The notes: generated by a model from the sequence alone, not told the origin. Counted from the first letter of the stretch, positions 36,288 to 44,431 are shown. The stretch is DNA of 64,000 nt from an uncultured Opitutia bacterium (GCA_903913915.1 CAIWNE010000070.1:1-64000); one strand, 5' to 3'. Translations and numbers: made by a program.

Positions 36288-36412
36288 GGTAGGGCTGACC
36301 ATCCTTGGTCGGCCGTGTATTGGCCGGCGGTAGTAGGGCGTGCGGCCGAGCAGGGATGCCCGGCCCTACCCGAGGCAGGTTGTTGGTAGGGCTGACCATC
36401 CTTGGTCGGCCG
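36288..36412. repeat. REP-like hairpins upstream of the RAYT
   Basis: GGTAGGGCTGACCATCCTTGGTCGGCC at 36288 and 36385; GGCCGAGCAGGGATGCCCGGCCCTACC at 36344-36370. Confidence 0.85.
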
Positions 36413-36488
36413 TTAGGATGATCAGCCTAGCTCTTTGCTGATGGCTCTCCGGTTTTGGTAAAGTGACTGGCCGAATCATGATATAGGC

Positions 36489-36923
36489 ATGCCTCTGCCT
36501 GTACGCGGTCAGCTTCGTCACGCCATCCCATCCTGGGTGGATGAAAAGGATAAGTGGTTCGTGACGATCTGCTGTCAGCCACGAGGACGAAATCAGCTGG
36601 CATCACCCGTGCCGGCAGCGGTTTATCGTGGGGCGCTGGCGTTTTATGAAGCGAGCGGGATGGCCAGATCTGTAATCAGCGTGCTGATGCCCGACCATCT
36701 CCATGTCATCGCCCAATTCGACCACCGTGCCGGCATGCCGAGGATTATCTCAGCCTTGAAGCAGCATCTGGCTAGGCATGCCGGTGTTAGCTGGCAGAAG
36801 GGCTTCTTCGATCATCGGCTGAGCGGGGAGCATGAAGTGGCCGAGAAATGCCGATACGTCCGAAATAATCCGGTCCGCGCCGGTTTGTGCGCGAAGGTGG
36901 AGGACTGGCCTTATACTTATTGA
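36489..36923 (+). CDS. REP-associated tyrosine transposase (RAYT, Y1/IS200-like transposase fold)
   Basis: 144 aa with MPDHLHVI (HUH-type), catalytic-region KQHLARHAG and YVRNNPVRAGL signature; flanked by REP hairpins. Confidence 0.88.
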   Translation: MPLPVRGQLRHAIPSWVDEKDKWFVTICCQPRGRNQLASPVPAAVYRGALAFYEASGMARSVISVLMPDHLHVIAQFDHRAGMPRIISALKQHLARHAGVSWQKGFFDHRLSGEHEVAEKCRYVRNNPVRAGLCAKVEDWPYTY

Positions 36924-37024
36924 GGTAGGGCCGACCATCCTTGGTCGGCCGCGGCCGAGCAGGGATGCTCGGCCCTACCCAAGGCACGATGACAGCGGCC
37001 GAGCAGGGATGCTCGGCCCTACCC
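36924..37024. repeat. REP-like array immediately after the RAYT stop codon
   Basis: GGTAGGGCCGACCATCCTTGGTCGGCCGCGGCCGAGCAGGGATGCTCGGCCCTACC (36924-36979), then a second GGCCGAGCAGGGATGCTCGGCCCTACC (36997-37023). Confidence 0.88.
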
Positions 37025-37036
37025 GCGATTCGCGAG

Positions 37037-38221
37037 CTACCCGCCGACCGCGTCCGCCTCGCCGTCGTTGAACTTGAGGCGGAGCTTGCGGCCTTTGGTC
37101 ACGCCCTGGCTGGTCGAGATGACGGTGCCGTCCGCGTCGCGGACGATCGAGTAGCCGCGTGAAAGGATGGATTCGAAGCCGGCCGAACGCAGGCGATGGC
37201 CGAGCTGGTTGAGTTTCTCGCGCGTCACGCCCAGGCGGGCCTTGGGTGACAGGCGGTGGAGCTCGCTGCCGAGTTCGGAGAGACGATGCCGGTATTCCGC
37301 GACGACTTCCTGGGCGGCGCCATCGAGGCGCTCGTTGAGCAGGTCGAGGTCCTGGTACAGCGATTGCAGCTTGGCCTTGGGGGAATGGCGGGCGAGTTCG
37401 GCGCCCAGCAGCTTGAGCTTCTCGCGTAGCTTGATCTGGCCGGAGACGATGAGTTCAGCCGCGGCGGTCGGAGTCTCCGCGCGCTTGTCAGCCGCGAAGT
37501 CGCACAACGTGAAGTCGGTCTGATGGCCGACGGCCGAGATGACGGGCGTCTTGCTGGCGCGGACGGCGCGCACGAGTCCCTCGTCGTTGAATCCCCAGAG
37601 GTCTTCCATTGAGCCTCCCCCGCGGCCGACCACGATGAGGTCGATGCCCGGGATCGCGTTGGCGAGCTTGAGGCCGTTGGTCATCGAGCCGGGGCACGTC
37701 TCGCCTTGGACGCGCGCCGGCACCAGCCAGGCCGTGCCGCTCCAGCCGCGGGTCTTGAGCACTTCGGTGAAGTCGTGCCAGACCGCGCCGCTCTCCGAGG
37801 TGACGAACGCGACGACTTTCGGGAAGTCCGGCAGGGGGCGCTTGTTCGCCTCATCGAAGAGGCCTTCGGCCTTCAGCTTCTCCTGCAGTTCCTTGAATTT
37901 CTGGAACAGGTCGCCTTCGCCGGCTGGCTTCATCGAGTCGACCATCAGCGACAGCTTGCCCGAAGGCGCGTAGATGTCGGCCTTGGCCTTGACGATGACC
38001 TTCACGCCGTCGCCCAGCGGGAACTTCACCCAGCGGGCCTGGTAGCTGAGCAGCACGCAGGCGAGCGTGGCGCCGCTGTCCTTGATCGAGAAGTAATGAT
38101 GTCCCGAGGAGTAGTGCTTGTAACCCGAGATCTCGCCGACGACTTCGACCGTCCCGATGCGATTCACCGTGCCCTTGAGGACATCAGAGAGCTCGCTGAC
38201 GGTGAGGGGCGCCGAAGACAT
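37037..38221 (-). CDS. xseA: Exodeoxyribonuclease VII large subunit
   Basis: MSSAPLTVSELSDVLKGTVNRIGTVEVVGEISGYKHYSSGHHYFSIKDSGATLACVLL... and GRGGGSMEDLWGFNDE, PVISAVGHQTDFTLCDFAADKRAETPTAAAEL. Start placed at 38221; the longer ORF reads through a REP. Confidence 0.95.
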   Translation of the reverse strand: MSSAPLTVSELSDVLKGTVNRIGTVEVVGEISGYKHYSSGHHYFSIKDSGATLACVLLSYQARWVKFPLGDGVKVIVKAKADIYAPSGKLSLMVDSMKPAGEGDLFQKFKELQEKLKAEGLFDEANKRPLPDFPKVVAFVTSESGAVWHDFTEVLKTRGWSGTAWLVPARVQGETCPGSMTNGLKLANAIPGIDLIVVGRGGGSMEDLWGFNDEGLVRAVRASKTPVISAVGHQTDFTLCDFAADKRAETPTAAAELIVSGQIKLREKLKLLGAELARHSPKAKLQSLYQDLDLLNERLDGAAQEVVAEYRHRLSELGSELHRLSPKARLGVTREKLNQLGHRLRSAGFESILSRGYSIVRDADGTVISTSQGVTKGRKLRLKFNDGEADAVGG

Positions 38222-38262
38222 GACGGGAGGTTCGGGGATTTGGCAGGGGAGGGCAAGAGGTT

Positions 38263-38318
38263 GGTAGGGCCAACCATCCTTGGTTGGCCGCGGCCGAGCA
38301 GGGATACTCGGCCCTACC
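38263..38318. repeat. REP-like hairpin pair
   Basis: GGTAGGGCCAACCATCCTTGGTTGGCCGCGGCCGAGCAGGGATACTCGGCCCTACC; compensatory CAACC/GGTTG stem. Confidence 0.85.
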
Positions 38319-38330
38319 AGACACAATAAC

Positions 38331-38460
38331 TCAAGGGGAGACAGGAAAGGATGCTGAGGCAGATTCATTTTCAGGTCCCTGGTCTCGGCCCTCGGGTGTC
38401 AGGTTCAGGGGTTCAGGTCCGGGGCATGCATTTCCCAACCGCCAACCGCTTAAACCTGAC
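38331..38460 (+). repeat. CAGGT-rich intergenic mosaic module, copy 1
   Basis: tcaaggggagacaggaaaggatgctgaggcagattcattttcaggtccctggtctcggccctcgggtgtcaggttcagg...gcatgcatttcccaaccgccaaccgcttaaacctgacgcg. Confidence 0.75.
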
Positions 38461-38463
38461 GCG

Positions 38464-38518
38464 GGTAGGGCCAATCCCCTTGGTTGGCCGCGGCCGAGCA
38501 AGGATGCTCGGCCCTACC
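38464..38518. repeat. REP-like hairpin pair
   Basis: GGTAGGGCCAATCCCCTTGGTTGGCCGCGGCCGAGCAAGGATGCTCGGCCCTACC. Confidence 0.85.
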
Positions 38519-38556
38519 TGTTTGCCATCGGATGCGTTCCGCCTTTCACTTCTCCC

Positions 38557-39426
38557 ATGAAAATCGCGTTCGTCGGTACCGGGGTGATGGGCAAGAGCAT
38601 GGTGGCCAACCTGCTCAAGGCGGGCCATGAGGTCACGGTCTACACCCGCACGAAGGCTATGGCCGAGGACCTGTTCGCACAGGGCGCCAAGTGGGCCGCT
38701 TCGCCGGCCGAGGCCGCGAAGGGCGTCGACGTGGCGATCTCAATGGTGGGCTACCCCAACGACGTCGAGGAAGTCTGGCGCGGCCCGCAGGGCTTCATGT
38801 CGACCGCCAAACCCGGGTGCGTGCTCATCGACATGACCACCTCGAGCCCCGCGCTCGCCCGTTCCCTGGCCGCGGAGGCCTCGGCCAAGGGCTTCGGTCC
38901 GCTCGACGCCCCGGTCTCGGGTGGCGACCGCGGCGCGCGCGAAGGCACGCTGACGATCATGGTCGGCGGCGCCCAGAAGGATTATGATTTCGCCCAGCCG
39001 CTCTTCGCGGCGATGGGCAAGACGATCGTCCTGCAGGGCGCTCCCGGTACCGGCCAGCTCTGCAAGCTCGCCAACCAGATCGGCATCGCCTCCGGCATGG
39101 TCGCGATGTCCGAAGCCCTTGCCTTCGCCCACGCTACCGGCCTCAACCTCGAGACCACCCTGCGTTCGATCTCCGGCGGCGGCGCCTCGAGCTGGGCTCT
39201 GCTCAACCTCGCGCCGCGCGTGCTCAAGGGCGACTTCGCCCCGGGCTTCTACGTGAAGCATTTCGTGAAGGATATCGGCCTCTCGCTCGACGTCTGCAAG
39301 GAGCAGGGCATCCGGCTCCCCGGACTCGAACTCGCCGCGAAGCTCTATGCCGACGTCGTCGCCGCGGGCGAAGGCGATTCCGGCACCCAGGCGCTCGCGC
39401 GAAGGTATTTTCAGATTAGCGGGTAG
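38557..39426 (+). CDS. NAD(P)-dependent beta-hydroxyacid dehydrogenase (3-hydroxyisobutyrate DH / tartronate semialdehyde reductase family)
   Basis: MKIAFVGTGVMGKSMVANLLKAGHEVTVYTRT, GPLDAPVSGGDRGAREGTLTIMVGG, GTGQLCKLANQIG, VLKGDFAPGFYVKHFVKDIGLS. Start trimmed to 38557. Confidence 0.92.
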   Translation: MKIAFVGTGVMGKSMVANLLKAGHEVTVYTRTKAMAEDLFAQGAKWAASPAEAAKGVDVAISMVGYPNDVEEVWRGPQGFMSTAKPGCVLIDMTTSSPALARSLAAEASAKGFGPLDAPVSGGDRGAREGTLTIMVGGAQKDYDFAQPLFAAMGKTIVLQGAPGTGQLCKLANQIGIASGMVAMSEALAFAHATGLNLETTLRSISGGGASSWALLNLAPRVLKGDFAPGFYVKHFVKDIGLSLDVCKEQGIRLPGLELAAKLYADVVAAGEGDSGTQALARRYFQISG

Positions 39427-39459
39427 TGGGAGGCGGTTGGCGGTTAGCGGTTGGTAAAG

Positions 39460-39626
39460 CCGCGCACTCAAGGGGAGACCGGAAACCGGAAAGGATGCTG
39501 GGGTAGATTCATTTTCAGGTCCCTGGTCTCGGCCGTCGGGCACCAGGTTCAGGTGTTCAGGTCCTGGTACAGGTCCGGGGCATGCATGTCCCGCCGCCAA
39601 CCGCTCACCGCTTAAACCTGACGCGT
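39460..39626 (+). repeat. CAGGT-rich intergenic mosaic module, copy 2
   Basis: tcaaggggagaccggaaaccggaaaggatgctggggtagattcattttcaggtccctggtctcggccgtcggg...gccgccaaccgctcaccgcttaaacctgacgcg. Confidence 0.75.
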
Positions 39627-39693
39627 GTAGGCCCAGCCATCCTTGGTTGGCCGCGGCCGAGCGAACGGCCGAGCAGGGATGCTCGGCCCTACC
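39627..39693. repeat. REP-like hairpin pair
   Basis: GTAGGCCCAGCCATCCTTGGTTGGCCGCGGCCGAGCGAACGGCCGAGCAGGGATGCTCGGCCCTACC. Confidence 0.8.
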
Positions 39694-39753
39694 TTGTCGA
39701 TGCAGGGCTCAAGGGGAGACCGGAAACCGGAAAGGATGCTGGGGTAGATCCAT

Positions 39754-39969
39754 TTTCAGGGACCTGGCTTCAGGTAGGGACGGCTCTCCGAGCCGTCCGT
39801 CCGCAAGAATACGGCGGGCTCGGAGAGCCACGCCCTACCCCTGTGGCAAACCAGGGCAGCACGTGGTGCTGTCCCTACCTCAATACAGGCGGGTGCGATG
39901 CCGTCGCATCCCTACCCGAGGCGATTGCTTCGCAGCTGTTCACCATGCCAGCATGCCCTCGCGCGCAAG
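39754..39969 (+). repeat. ~215-bp composite intergenic repeat, copy A (near-duplicate of 49137-49350)
   Basis: ttcaggtagggacggctctccgagccgtccgtccgcaagaatacggcgggctcggagagccacgccctacccc...gcacgtggtgctgtccctacctcaatacaggcgggtgcgatgccgtcgcatcc...gcttcgcagctgttcaccatgccagca. Confidence 0.85.
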
Positions 39970-39978
39970 CGCTGTGGC

Positions 39979-41403
39979 TCAGAGCGCCGGGACGGAGCGG
40001 AGCTGGATGGAATCGATGACGGTCGGACCGAGGATCACGTTGGTCACGATCACGAACACCTGGCCGGGCACGCAGTAGCCTTCGTCGCGCAGGCGGATGA
40101 GCGCGAGCGTGATGTTGTCTTCGGCCTTGGGCGCGAACTTCGTCTGGAAGGATTCGACGCCCCAGAGGAGGCTCATCTTCCGGTGGACGTGTTCTTCTTC
40201 CATGAACGCGTAGATCGGGCAGCCGACCGCGCGGAGGGAGGAAAGGGTGCGGGGCACGTCGCCGTTGCGGGTGAAGGCGATGATGCCCGTGTTGCCGAGG
40301 TCCTGGGCGAGGCCGGCCGCGGCGCGCAGCAGCTTAACCTTCGGGGTCTCGTTGGGCTGTTCCGGGGAAAGCACGCGCGGGAGCTCGTTCTCGGTCGTCT
40401 TCGCGATGCGGGTCATCACGTCGACGCAGCGGATCGGGTGCTTGCCCGTGGTGGTCTCGCCGGAGAGCATGACCGAGTCGGCCATCTCGAGCACCGCGTT
40501 CGAGACGTCCGTGACTTCGGCGCGGGTCGGGACGGGCGCCTGGATCATCGACTCAAGCATGTGCGTGGCGACGATCACCGGCTTGCGGCAGGCGATGGCC
40601 ATGGCGACCGCGCGGCGCTGGATGAGCGGCAGGGTCTCGTAGGGGATCTCGATGCCGAGGTCGCCGCGGGCGACCATCAGGGCGTCGGTGGCTTCGAGGA
40701 TGGAGCCGAGGTGCTCGATGGCGGACTGGTCCTCGATCTTCGAGATGATATGCGCCTTCGACTCGTGCTGCGCGAGCAGGGTGCGCAGGGCGTAGACGTC
40801 GGCCGCTTCGCGGACGAACGAGAGGGCGTAGAAGTCGACGCCGACCTCGCAGCCGACGGCCACGTCGGCGCGGTCCTTGTCGGTGAGCGCGGGGAGGTCC
40901 ACCTTGACGCCCGGGAGGTTGATGTGGCGGCGGCTGCCGAGCGGACCGGGCTGCTCGACCTTGCAGCGAAGGCGGTCCTTCTTCTGTTCCAGGACGCGGA
41001 GCTGGATGAGGCCGTTGTCGACGAGGACCACGCCGCCCACGGGCACGGCGCTGATCATCTTCGGGTAATTCGTGGGGATGACGAGGATGTCGCCATCGGC
41101 CGGGGTGGCGTCGGAGCCCGCGACGTCGACGACCTGTCCGACGCTCAGCTGGGTGGCCTCCGTGCGGGCGCCGGTGCGGATCTCGGGGCCCTTGATGTCC
41201 ATCATCACGCCGAGTTCCTTCTTCATGCGGCGGCTGACCAGCCGGACGCGTTCGACCGTCTTGCGCACCCAGGCGTGGTCGGCGTGGGCCATGTTGAGGC
41301 GGACCACGTTGGCGCCGGCGTTGATGATCGCTTCCAGCTGGGCTTCCGACTCCGTGGCCGGCCCGATGGTGAAAGTGATGCGTGTGTGACGGAAGGATTT
41401 CAC
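39979..41403 (-). CDS. pyk: Pyruvate kinase
   Basis: TRITFTIGPATESEAQLEAIINAGANVVRLNMAHADH, GVMMDIKGPEIRTG, DLGIEIPYETLPLIQRRAVAMAIACRKPVIVATHMLESMIQAPVPTRAEVTDVSNAVLE, DSVMLSGETTTGKHP. Confidence 0.97.
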   Translation of the reverse strand: MKSFRHTRITFTIGPATESEAQLEAIINAGANVVRLNMAHADHAWVRKTVERVRLVSRRMKKELGVMMDIKGPEIRTGARTEATQLSVGQVVDVAGSDATPADGDILVIPTNYPKMISAVPVGGVVLVDNGLIQLRVLEQKKDRLRCKVEQPGPLGSRRHINLPGVKVDLPALTDKDRADVAVGCEVGVDFYALSFVREAADVYALRTLLAQHESKAHIISKIEDQSAIEHLGSILEATDALMVARGDLGIEIPYETLPLIQRRAVAMAIACRKPVIVATHMLESMIQAPVPTRAEVTDVSNAVLEMADSVMLSGETTTGKHPIRCVDVMTRIAKTTENELPRVLSPEQPNETPKVKLLRAAAGLAQDLGNTGIIAFTRNGDVPRTLSSLRAVGCPIYAFMEEEHVHRKMSLLWGVESFQTKFAPKAEDNITLALIRLRDEGYCVPGQVFVIVTNVILGPTVIDSIQLRSVPAL

Positions 41404-41478
41404 AGCATTTATGACAACTTATGACAGGTGGAGATGCAAGGGACAGAACACCCTAGCAATCGGCACAAACTGGTGAAT

Positions 41479-42066
41479 TTACGGCACTCGTTCCGCTTCG
41501 AGGTCCCGTTTGTCCTTCATGCGTTCCTCAAAGAACGTCGTTTGCTCGAACGGCCACGTCGTGTCGGCCCGCAGGTTCCAGGCGGCGTGTTCGGCCAGAT
41601 GCGCGCGCGTCCACTCGAAGTAGTCAGCGTCGTCGGTGCGGAAGTGCAGGCGCGCGCCGGCGGCGGCGCGACGGGCGAGGAGGTCGAGGCTCGCCGGTTG
41701 GATGAAGCGGTTCTTGTGATGCTTCTTCTTCGGCCACGGATCCGGATAGAGGATGAAGATCTTGCGGAGCACGACGTCGGTCGGGAGCGCTTCGAGGAAC
41801 TCCGTCGCTTCGGCCTTGAGGAAGATGACGTTGTTGAGCTTGCCCAGCGTCTGCTTGCGGACCGAGCGTTCGACGCGGTGCGTGATCAGGTCGATGCCCA
41901 CGCAGAACTCGTCGGGGTGCGCGGCGGCGTAGGCGGCGAGCCAGTGGCCGTGGCCGCAGCCGAGCTCGAAGGTGATGTCCGTGCGGCCGGCCAAGGCGGC
42001 GGCCAGCGTCTCGCCCAGGCGGGCCACGTTGGCGGCGCGACGGGCGTCGGCCCATTCCTTGCCCAT
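41479..42066 (-). CDS. trmB: tRNA (guanine-N7-)-methyltransferase
   Basis: FELGCGHGHWLAAYAAAHPDEFCVGIDL...IFILYPDPWPKKKHHKNRFIQPASLDLLARR. Start placed at 42066; the upstream extension is repeat sequence. Confidence 0.92.
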   Translation of the reverse strand: MGKEWADARRAANVARLGETLAAALAGRTDITFELGCGHGHWLAAYAAAHPDEFCVGIDLITHRVERSVRKQTLGKLNNVIFLKAEATEFLEALPTDVVLRKIFILYPDPWPKKKHHKNRFIQPASLDLLARRAAAGARLHFRTDDADYFEWTRAHLAEHAAWNLRADTTWPFEQTTFFEERMKDKRDLEAERVP

Positions 42067-42128
42067 GACTTTGGTGTGTTCCGGCACGAAGGGGTTAAGA
42101 GGCAAAGGAGGGTGGGAGGCAAGCGGGC

Positions 42129-42333
42129 GGATGACAGATGACAGATGACAGATGACTGATGGCGGAATGGAGGACTGAGTTGAGGGCTGAATGGTGGATG
42201 CAGACTTCGGGATGCAGGGCGCGATTTCGGGTCTCGGGTCTCGGCCATCGGGTACCGGGTTCAGGTCTTCGGGTTCGGGTGTCGGGCAATGCATTTCCCG
42301 ACTGCCAACCGCTCAACGCTTCCACCTGTCATG
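42129..42333. repeat. Heptamer array (GATGACA)x3 followed by GAGGACTGA/GAGGGCTGAATGG words and a CAGGT module half-copy
   Basis: gatgacagatgacagatgacagatgactgatggcggaatggaggactgagttgagggctgaatggtggatgcag... Confidence 0.7.
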
Positions 42334-42389
42334 GGTAGGGCTGGCCATCCTTGGCCGGCCGCGGCCGAGCAGGGATGCTCGGCCCTACC
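42334..42389. repeat. REP-like hairpin pair
   Basis: GGTAGGGCTGGCCATCCTTGGCCGGCCGCGGCCGAGCAGGGATGCTCGGCCCTACC; TGGCC/GGCCG stem variant. Confidence 0.85.
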
Positions 42390-42446
42390 TCGATGCGAGG
42401 TGCTCAAAGGGAGACCGGGAACCGGAAGGGATGCTGCGGCGGATCC

Positions 42447-42604
42447 ATTTTCGGGTCCCAGGTCTCGGCCCTCAGGTCTCAGGTGCGGGTTATCAGGTAC
42501 AGGTGCGGGTTATCAGGTACAGGTGCGGGTGCGGGGCAAAGTTTAGGTCCCGAACCTGAGCACCTGAGCCTGGCTGCTGAGACCTGAGACCTGGGACCTG
42601 AAAG
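42447..42604. repeat. CAGGT element with inverted arms and an internal 20-bp tandem repeat
   Basis: Left arm attttcgggtcccaggtctcgg vs right arm gagacctgggacctgaaa; aggtgcgggttatcaggtac x2 at 42481-42520. Confidence 0.75.
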
Positions 42605-42674
42605 TGCTGGCTTTGGCGTGCTGCGAATAACTCCGGCTTCCCTCGCTGGGGTGGTTGGAGTCTCTTGGGGGCCT

Positions 42675-43112
42675 ATGGCCAAGGTAGACATCGAAATCGT
42701 CCAGAAGATCCTCAAGCAGAGCGGGGTCGACGTCCGCGTCGCCGCCGAAATCCTGAACCAGATCCGCGACGCCGCGGCCGAGGAGGCTGTCGAGCGCGAG
42801 AAGCCGGCCAAGAAGCAGATGCTCGTCCTGGTCAGCGAACCCGAGGAAGGCCTGCCCAAGGATCTCACCGGCTGGGTCGTGCAGCTCCTCGAGGATGACG
42901 ACCCGTCGGAAGTCGCCGCCAAGATGGTCGACGTCGCCAAGGCCTTCAACGAATCGCCGAAAGGGCAGCGCATGCCGGTCGAGTCGTTCGGCGACGCCGT
43001 GCAGAGCATCCCCGGCAAACTTTACAAGGAGAGCGACCTGTGGATCAAGACGCGCGAACCCGTGCGCGTCATTCCGGTGAAGAATTCGATCGGCCGCCGT
43101 CGTCGCGACTGA
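42675..43112 (+). CDS. Conserved hypothetical protein (145 aa)
   Basis: MAKVDIEIVQKILKQSGVDVRVAAEILNQIRDAAAEE...; good coding character, terminator downstream, family not recognised. Confidence 0.75.
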   Translation: MAKVDIEIVQKILKQSGVDVRVAAEILNQIRDAAAEEAVEREKPAKKQMLVLVSEPEEGLPKDLTGWVVQLLEDDDPSEVAAKMVDVAKAFNESPKGQRMPVESFGDAVQSIPGKLYKESDLWIKTREPVRVIPVKNSIGRRRRD

Positions 43113-43151
43113 GCGGCGAAGTTCCCGCGCGTTTTTGAAATAAGGTTCGCG

Positions 43152-43177
43152 AAAAAGCGAATTTAGCATCGCTTTTT
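43152..43177 (+). terminator. Rho-independent-like terminator
   Basis: AAAAAGCGA-ATTTAGCA-TCGCTTTTT, 40 nt after the stop of the 145-aa gene. Confidence 0.65.
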
Positions 43178-43243
43178 AACCCTTCCCGGGCGGTTGATTG
43201 CTCTCGCCTCAGCGGGCGTCGGGGATAAGTTCGAACCCCTACT

Positions 43244-44431
43244 ATGAAGTTCAAAAACTTCCCGATCTACCGCATCGAATGGGTGACCTCCGCTTTCCTC
43301 ATCGGAACGGCGCTCCTTTCGCTGACGGTGGTGCCTTGGTTCCTCTGGACCCAGTTCCATCTCGCCGACGACGCCGCCAACAAGGTCCACGGCTGGGGCT
43401 TCATCTGGGCCATGTTCGTGTTCTATTACTACGCGACCGGCTTCGGCATCACCCTGGGCTACCACCGCCTGTTTTCCCATATCTCCTTCAAGGCCAAGTG
43501 GCCGGTGAAGGTCTTCGTGCTCCTGTTCGGCGCCGCTTCCTTCGAGAACTCGGCCCTGGATTGGTCCGCCGACCATCGCATCCACCACAAGCACGTGGAC
43601 GAGGACGAGGATCCGTACGACATCTCCAAGGGCTTCTTCTACGCCCACATCGGCTGGCTCCTCTTCCGCCTCAAGCCGAAGCCGCCCGTCACCAACGTCA
43701 AGGACCTCGAGGCCGACCCCCTCGTCATGCTTCAGCATAAGTACGTCCAGTGGATCGGAGCCTTCGTGGGCTTCGTCTGTCCGGCCCTCCTCGGTTACGG
43801 CTATGCCAAGCTCATGGGTTACGCCAACCCGGGCATGACCGCCCTGGCCGCCTTCCTCATCGCCGGCCTGCTCCGCACCGTCGTCGTCCAGCAGGGCACC
43901 TTCTGCATCAACTCGCTCTGCCACATGATCGGTCGCCAGCCTTACTCCACGGACCACAGCGCCCGTGACAGCGGCCTGGTCGCGCTCCTCACGTTCGGCG
44001 AGGGCTACCACAACTACCACCACGAGTTCCAGCACGACTACCGCAACGGCGTGAAGGGCTGGCAGTTCGATCCCACCAAGTGGATCATCTGGACGCTCTC
44101 CAAGGTCGGCCTCACCGAAGACCTGCGCCGCGTGCCGGATTCCCGCATCATGGCCGCCGAGCTCAAGGAGAAGAGCCGCACCCTCGGCCGCGACATCGAT
44201 TCCCTCGCCGCCCGCCTCGACGCCCGCACCCGCGAGCTCAAGGCCAAGACGATCGCCGCCGCCCACGAGCTCGCCAAGGAGCTCGCGCTGCGCGCCGAAG
44301 CCCTCAAGGAAGCCGCGGCTACCAAGGCCGAAGTGGCCCAGGAGACGATGGTCGAACTGCGCGGCCTGCTCAACCAGGCGGCCTCGCATCTCGAGACGCT
44401 GCGTCGCGCCGACGCCGGTTCCGCCGCCTAA
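43244..44431 (+). CDS. Fatty acid (acyl-CoA delta-9 type) desaturase
   Basis: Three histidine boxes: HRLFSH, HRIHHKHVD, GEGYHNYHHEF; TM segments; long Ala/Glu-rich C-terminal extension. Confidence 0.93.
   Translation: MKFKNFPIYRIEWVTSAFLIGTALLSLTVVPWFLWTQFHLADDAANKVHGWGFIWAMFVFYYYATGFGITLGYHRLFSHISFKAKWPVKVFVLLFGAASFENSALDWSADHRIHHKHVDEDEDPYDISKGFFYAHIGWLLFRLKPKPPVTNVKDLEADPLVMLQHKYVQWIGAFVGFVCPALLGYGYAKLMGYANPGMTALAAFLIAGLLRTVVVQQGTFCINSLCHMIGRQPYSTDHSARDSGLVALLTFGEGYHNYHHEFQHDYRNGVKGWQFDPTKWIIWTLSKVGLTEDLRRVPDSRIMAAELKEKSRTLGRDIDSLAARLDARTRELKAKTIAAAHELAKELALRAEALKEAAATKAEVAQETMVELRGLLNQAASHLETLRRADAGSAA

Noticed and set aside
36924-37024. Possible CRISPR array from repeated ~27-bp units
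   Set aside because: Units are palindromic REPs without regular unique spacers and with no cas genes; better explained by RAYT/REP.
39898-41424. 508-aa plus-strand ORF
   Set aside because: Antisense to a clear pyruvate kinase; low-complexity Arg/Asp/Gly composition typical of a shadow ORF.
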